Positions 62,262 through 64,000 of a DNA stretch of 64,000 bases are shown one piece after another (positions within the stretch are counted from its first letter, which is position 1; each line of letters begins with the position of its first letter). Under the pieces are notes generated by a model, which was given only the letters and a program-made list of their open reading frames with translations, was not told the DNA's origin and made no database searches. The DNA comes from Streptoverticillium olivoreticuli subsp. olivoreticuli (GTDB lineage Bacteria; Actinomycetota; Actinomycetes; Streptomycetales; Streptomycetaceae): positions 6,618,001 through 6,682,000 of the forward strand of contig NZ_CP031455.1 in NCBI RefSeq assembly GCF_003391135.1, written 5' to 3'. Both the position numbers and the translations under genes were made by a program.

Positions 62262-63237
62262 GCACGCGGGCCCCGACGGGCCCGGAACCGCCCGGGGGTT
62301 CGTCCATCACGCCTGCCTGTACGGGAGCGACGAGGAGTTCCTCGCCATGGCGGTGCCCTTCGTCCACGCCGGGCTGGCCGCGGGGGAGCCGGTACTGGCG
62401 GCGACGACCCCCGCCAACATCGAACTCCTGCGCGCCGCCCTCGGGGACGACGCGCACGCCCTGGACACCGCCGAGACCGCGTACTTCGGCCGCAGACCCG
62501 TCGAGCGGGTCTCCGCCTTCCTGCGCTACCACGACCGCCGGGCCCGGCCCGGCGGTCGGCTGCGGATGATCGCCGAGCCGGTGTGGAGCGGCAGATCCGC
62601 CCGCCAGACCGCCGAGTGGAAGCGGATGGAGTCCGGCCTGAACCTGCTGCTGGCCGGACTTCCGCTGTGGATGATCTGCCCGTACGACACCCGGACCGTG
62701 CCGCCCGACGTGGCCGAGGCGGCCTGCGCGACCCATCCGGCGCGGCTGGACGGCGAGCGCGTGACACCGTGCGCCGCCTATCGCGACCCCGCGCACTACA
62801 CGGCGTCGGTGCCGCCGCCCGACCTCCCGCCGCCGCCCTCGGCCGCCCTGGCCCCTCCGACGGCCGACCTCCCCGCCGTACGCCGCTTCGCCCGCGCCCG
62901 GGGGGCCGCCGCGGGCCTCACCGGCGAGCGGCTCGCCCTGGCGGTGCTCGCCGTCCACGAGGCCGCGGACCACCTGCTGACCGCCGACGGCGCGCACGTC
63001 ACGCTGAGCGCCTGGGAGGAGCCGGGGGCCCTGGTGTACGACCTGTGGCGTCCCGGGCCGCTCGGCGCCCCCGTGCCCGCGCTCGCGGGCTACGCGCCGC
63101 CCGGGGCCGCCCGGGGCGGGGAGGACGGCCTCTGGCTCGCCCGCCGCCTCAGCGAGTCCCTGGACGTGCGCTCCCGGGACGACGGGACCCGGATCACCCT
63201 GCGCGTCGCCGGCCCGGGAGACGCGGAAGCCCTGTGA
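62251..63237 (+). CDS. MEDS-HATPase anti-sigma-factor-like protein
   Basis: This 328-residue protein has a MEDS domain (about 17-190, FVHHACLYGSDEEFLAMAVPFV) and a C-terminal RsbW-like HATPase_c_2 domain (about 205-320). The ATPase N-box is degenerate (VLAVHEAADHLL, His in place of the usual Asn), while the G-region EDGLWLARRLSESLDVR is kept, so ATP binding is uncertain. ATG 62251 overlaps the preceding gene by 11 bases, and the two proteins probably act as a pair in a partner-switching pathway. An 18-bp terminator stem overlaps its stop codon. Confidence 0.88.
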   Translation: MPAEHAGPDGPGTARGFVHHACLYGSDEEFLAMAVPFVHAGLAAGEPVLAATTPANIELLRAALGDDAHALDTAETAYFGRRPVERVSAFLRYHDRRARPGGRLRMIAEPVWSGRSARQTAEWKRMESGLNLLLAGLPLWMICPYDTRTVPPDVAEAACATHPARLDGERVTPCAAYRDPAHYTASVPPPDLPPPPSAALAPPTADLPAVRRFARARGAAAGLTGERLALAVLAVHEAADHLLTADGAHVTLSAWEEPGALVYDLWRPGPLGAPVPALAGYAPPGAARGGEDGLWLARRLSESLDVRSRDDGTRITLRVAGPGDAEAL

Positions 63238-63272
63238 GGGCGGGCGTCGCGCCCGCCCTCACAGGGCTTTTT
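63229..63272 (+). terminator. Terminator overlapping the stop codon
   Basis: GCCCTGTGAGGGCGGGCG and its exact complement form an 18-bp stem with a TCG loop and a five-T tail. The left arm contains the last codons and stop of the MEDS-HATPase gene. It separates that gene from convergent ndgR. Confidence 0.93.
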
Positions 63273-63284
63273 CGAACCGAAGGG

Positions 63285-64000
63285 TCAGCCGTTGCGGCGC
63301 AGGGCCTCGCTCAGGCGCACGGCCGCGTCGATGACCGCCTGGGCGTGCATCCGGCCCGGGTGGCGGGTGAGGCGCTCGATCGGTCCGGAGACCGAGACGG
63401 CGGCGACCACGCGGTTGGACGGGCCCCGCACGGGAGCGGAGACCGAGGCGACGCCCGGCTCCCGCTCGCCGATCGACTGGGCCCAGCCGCGGCGCCGCAC
63501 GCCCGAGAGCGCCGTCGCCGTGAAGCGGGCGCCCTGGAGGCCGCGGTGCAGCCGCTCGGGCTCCTCCCAGGCCATCAGCACCTGCGCCGCGGAACCGGCC
63601 TTCATCGGCAGCGTCGAGCCGACCGGCACGGTGTCCCGCAGGCCGGACAGCCGCTCCGCGGCCGCCACACAGATGCGCATGTCGCCCTGCCGCCGGTAGA
63701 GCTGCGCGCTCTCGCCCGTCACGTCCCGCAGGTGCGTGAGCACCGGCCCGGCCGTGGCCAGCAGCCGGTCCTCGCCGGCCGCGGCCGCCAGCTCGCTCAG
63801 CCGCGGGCCGAGGATGAAGCGGCCCTGCATGTCCCGCGCCACCATGCGGTGGTGCTCCAGCGCGACCGCGAGCCGGTGCGCCGTCGGGCGCGCCAGCCCG
63901 GTCGCCGTGACCAGTCCGGCCAGCGTCGCCGGACCGGACTCCAGAGCGCTCAGAACCAGAGCCGCCTTGTCGAGAACGCCCACACCGCTCGAGGCGCCAC
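63285..64000 (-). CDS. ndgR: IclR-family regulator of amino acid metabolism (start cut off)
   Basis: The frame runs open to the window end, so a few N-terminal residues are missing. GTG 63983 is an internal possibility, but codons before it (Gly-Ala-Ser-Ser-Gly) match the NdgR N-terminus as I remember it. The protein has an IclR winged helix (AALVLSALESGPATLAGLV, GLARPTAHRLAVALE) and an effector domain (RDVTGESAQLYRRQGDMRICVAA, SVGTLP-like VGSTLPMKAGSAAQVLM). NdgR in S. coelicolor controls branched-chain amino acid and leucine genes. Several such genes are in this window and may be targets. Confidence 0.93.
   Translation of the reverse strand, partial: GASSGVGVLDKAALVLSALESGPATLAGLVTATGLARPTAHRLAVALEHHRMVARDMQGRFILGPRLSELAAAAGEDRLLATAGPVLTHLRDVTGESAQLYRRQGDMRICVAAAERLSGLRDTVPVGSTLPMKAGSAAQVLMAWEEPERLHRGLQGARFTATALSGVRRRGWAQSIGEREPGVASVSAPVRGPSNRVVAAVSVSGPIERLTRHPGRMHAQAVIDAAVRLSEALRRNG

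Overview
The window is a chromosomal segment of a high-GC actinomycete, almost certainly a Streptomyces. Signs are the very GC-rich DNA with G/C at nearly every third codon position, frequent GTG starts, two tandem conservon (cvn) operons, CYP105-type P450, rare TTA codons and the gene order. From memory (no search was possible) the order follows the S. coelicolor block from about SCO5495 to SCO5552: EAL protein, gatCAB, GGDEF/EAL protein, ilvBNC, serA, put genes, leuB, ilvE, cimA, accB/accE, cvn2, cvn1, gltX, tRNA-Gln/Glu, ndgR.

Layout. 1-4435: end of a c-di-GMP phosphodiesterase gene, then the tRNA-dependent amidotransferase operon gatC-gatA-small membrane protein-gatB. 4643-11076: a secreted protein, an MMPL exporter, a PQQ-type sugar dehydrogenase lipoprotein, an aldo/keto reductase and a 2-hydroxyacid dehydrogenase. 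11252-14361: a 69-codon small ORF coupled to a membrane GGDEF protein with a degenerate EAL domain. 14395-19945: attenuator-controlled ilvB, then ilvN, ilvC and serA. 19995-27188: accessory-looking metabolism, namely a three-gene terpenoid cassette (cis-prenyltransferase, class I terpene synthase, Rieske oxygenase), two TetR regulators, an imine-reductase-like gene and a CYP105/ferredoxin pair. 27200-31283: PucR-type regulator divergent from proline dehydrogenase and P5C dehydrogenase. 31599-39099: small ORF, Tat-exported phosphatase, leuB, ilvE, an MHS transporter and cimA with an attenuator-like leader. 39277-44890: TetR/FAD monooxygenase pair, YceI protein and a family 8 polysaccharide lyase. 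45110-46902: acyl-CoA carboxylase beta and epsilon subunits. 47011-57379: two conservons on the minus strand. 57862-60420: small basic protein, FAH-family protein and gltX. 60715-61244: five tRNAs (Gln-Glu-Glu-Gln-Glu). 61332-63237: two overlapping MEDS-domain regulators. 63285-64000: ndgR, cut by the window end.

The genes join into a few themes. Branched-chain amino acid synthesis (ilvBNC, leuB, ilvE, cimA) is clustered with the probable regulator ndgR, and two leaders carry terminator-type attenuators. Indirect Gln-tRNA synthesis is represented by gatCAB, the glutamyl-tRNA synthetase and both tRNA substrates. Signalling is dense: c-di-GMP proteins, conservons and MEDS/STAS/HATPase proteins. 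The most likely undescribed system is the terpenoid cassette at 19995-22888, whose terpene synthase carries a TTA (bldA-type) codon. Other unusual features are a 69-codon leader ORF overlapping the GGDEF gene start, near-identical cvnB genes that point to gene conversion, a compensatory acceptor-stem change between two tRNA-Gln copies, five tandem 11-bp repeats, and several clear palindromic operators.
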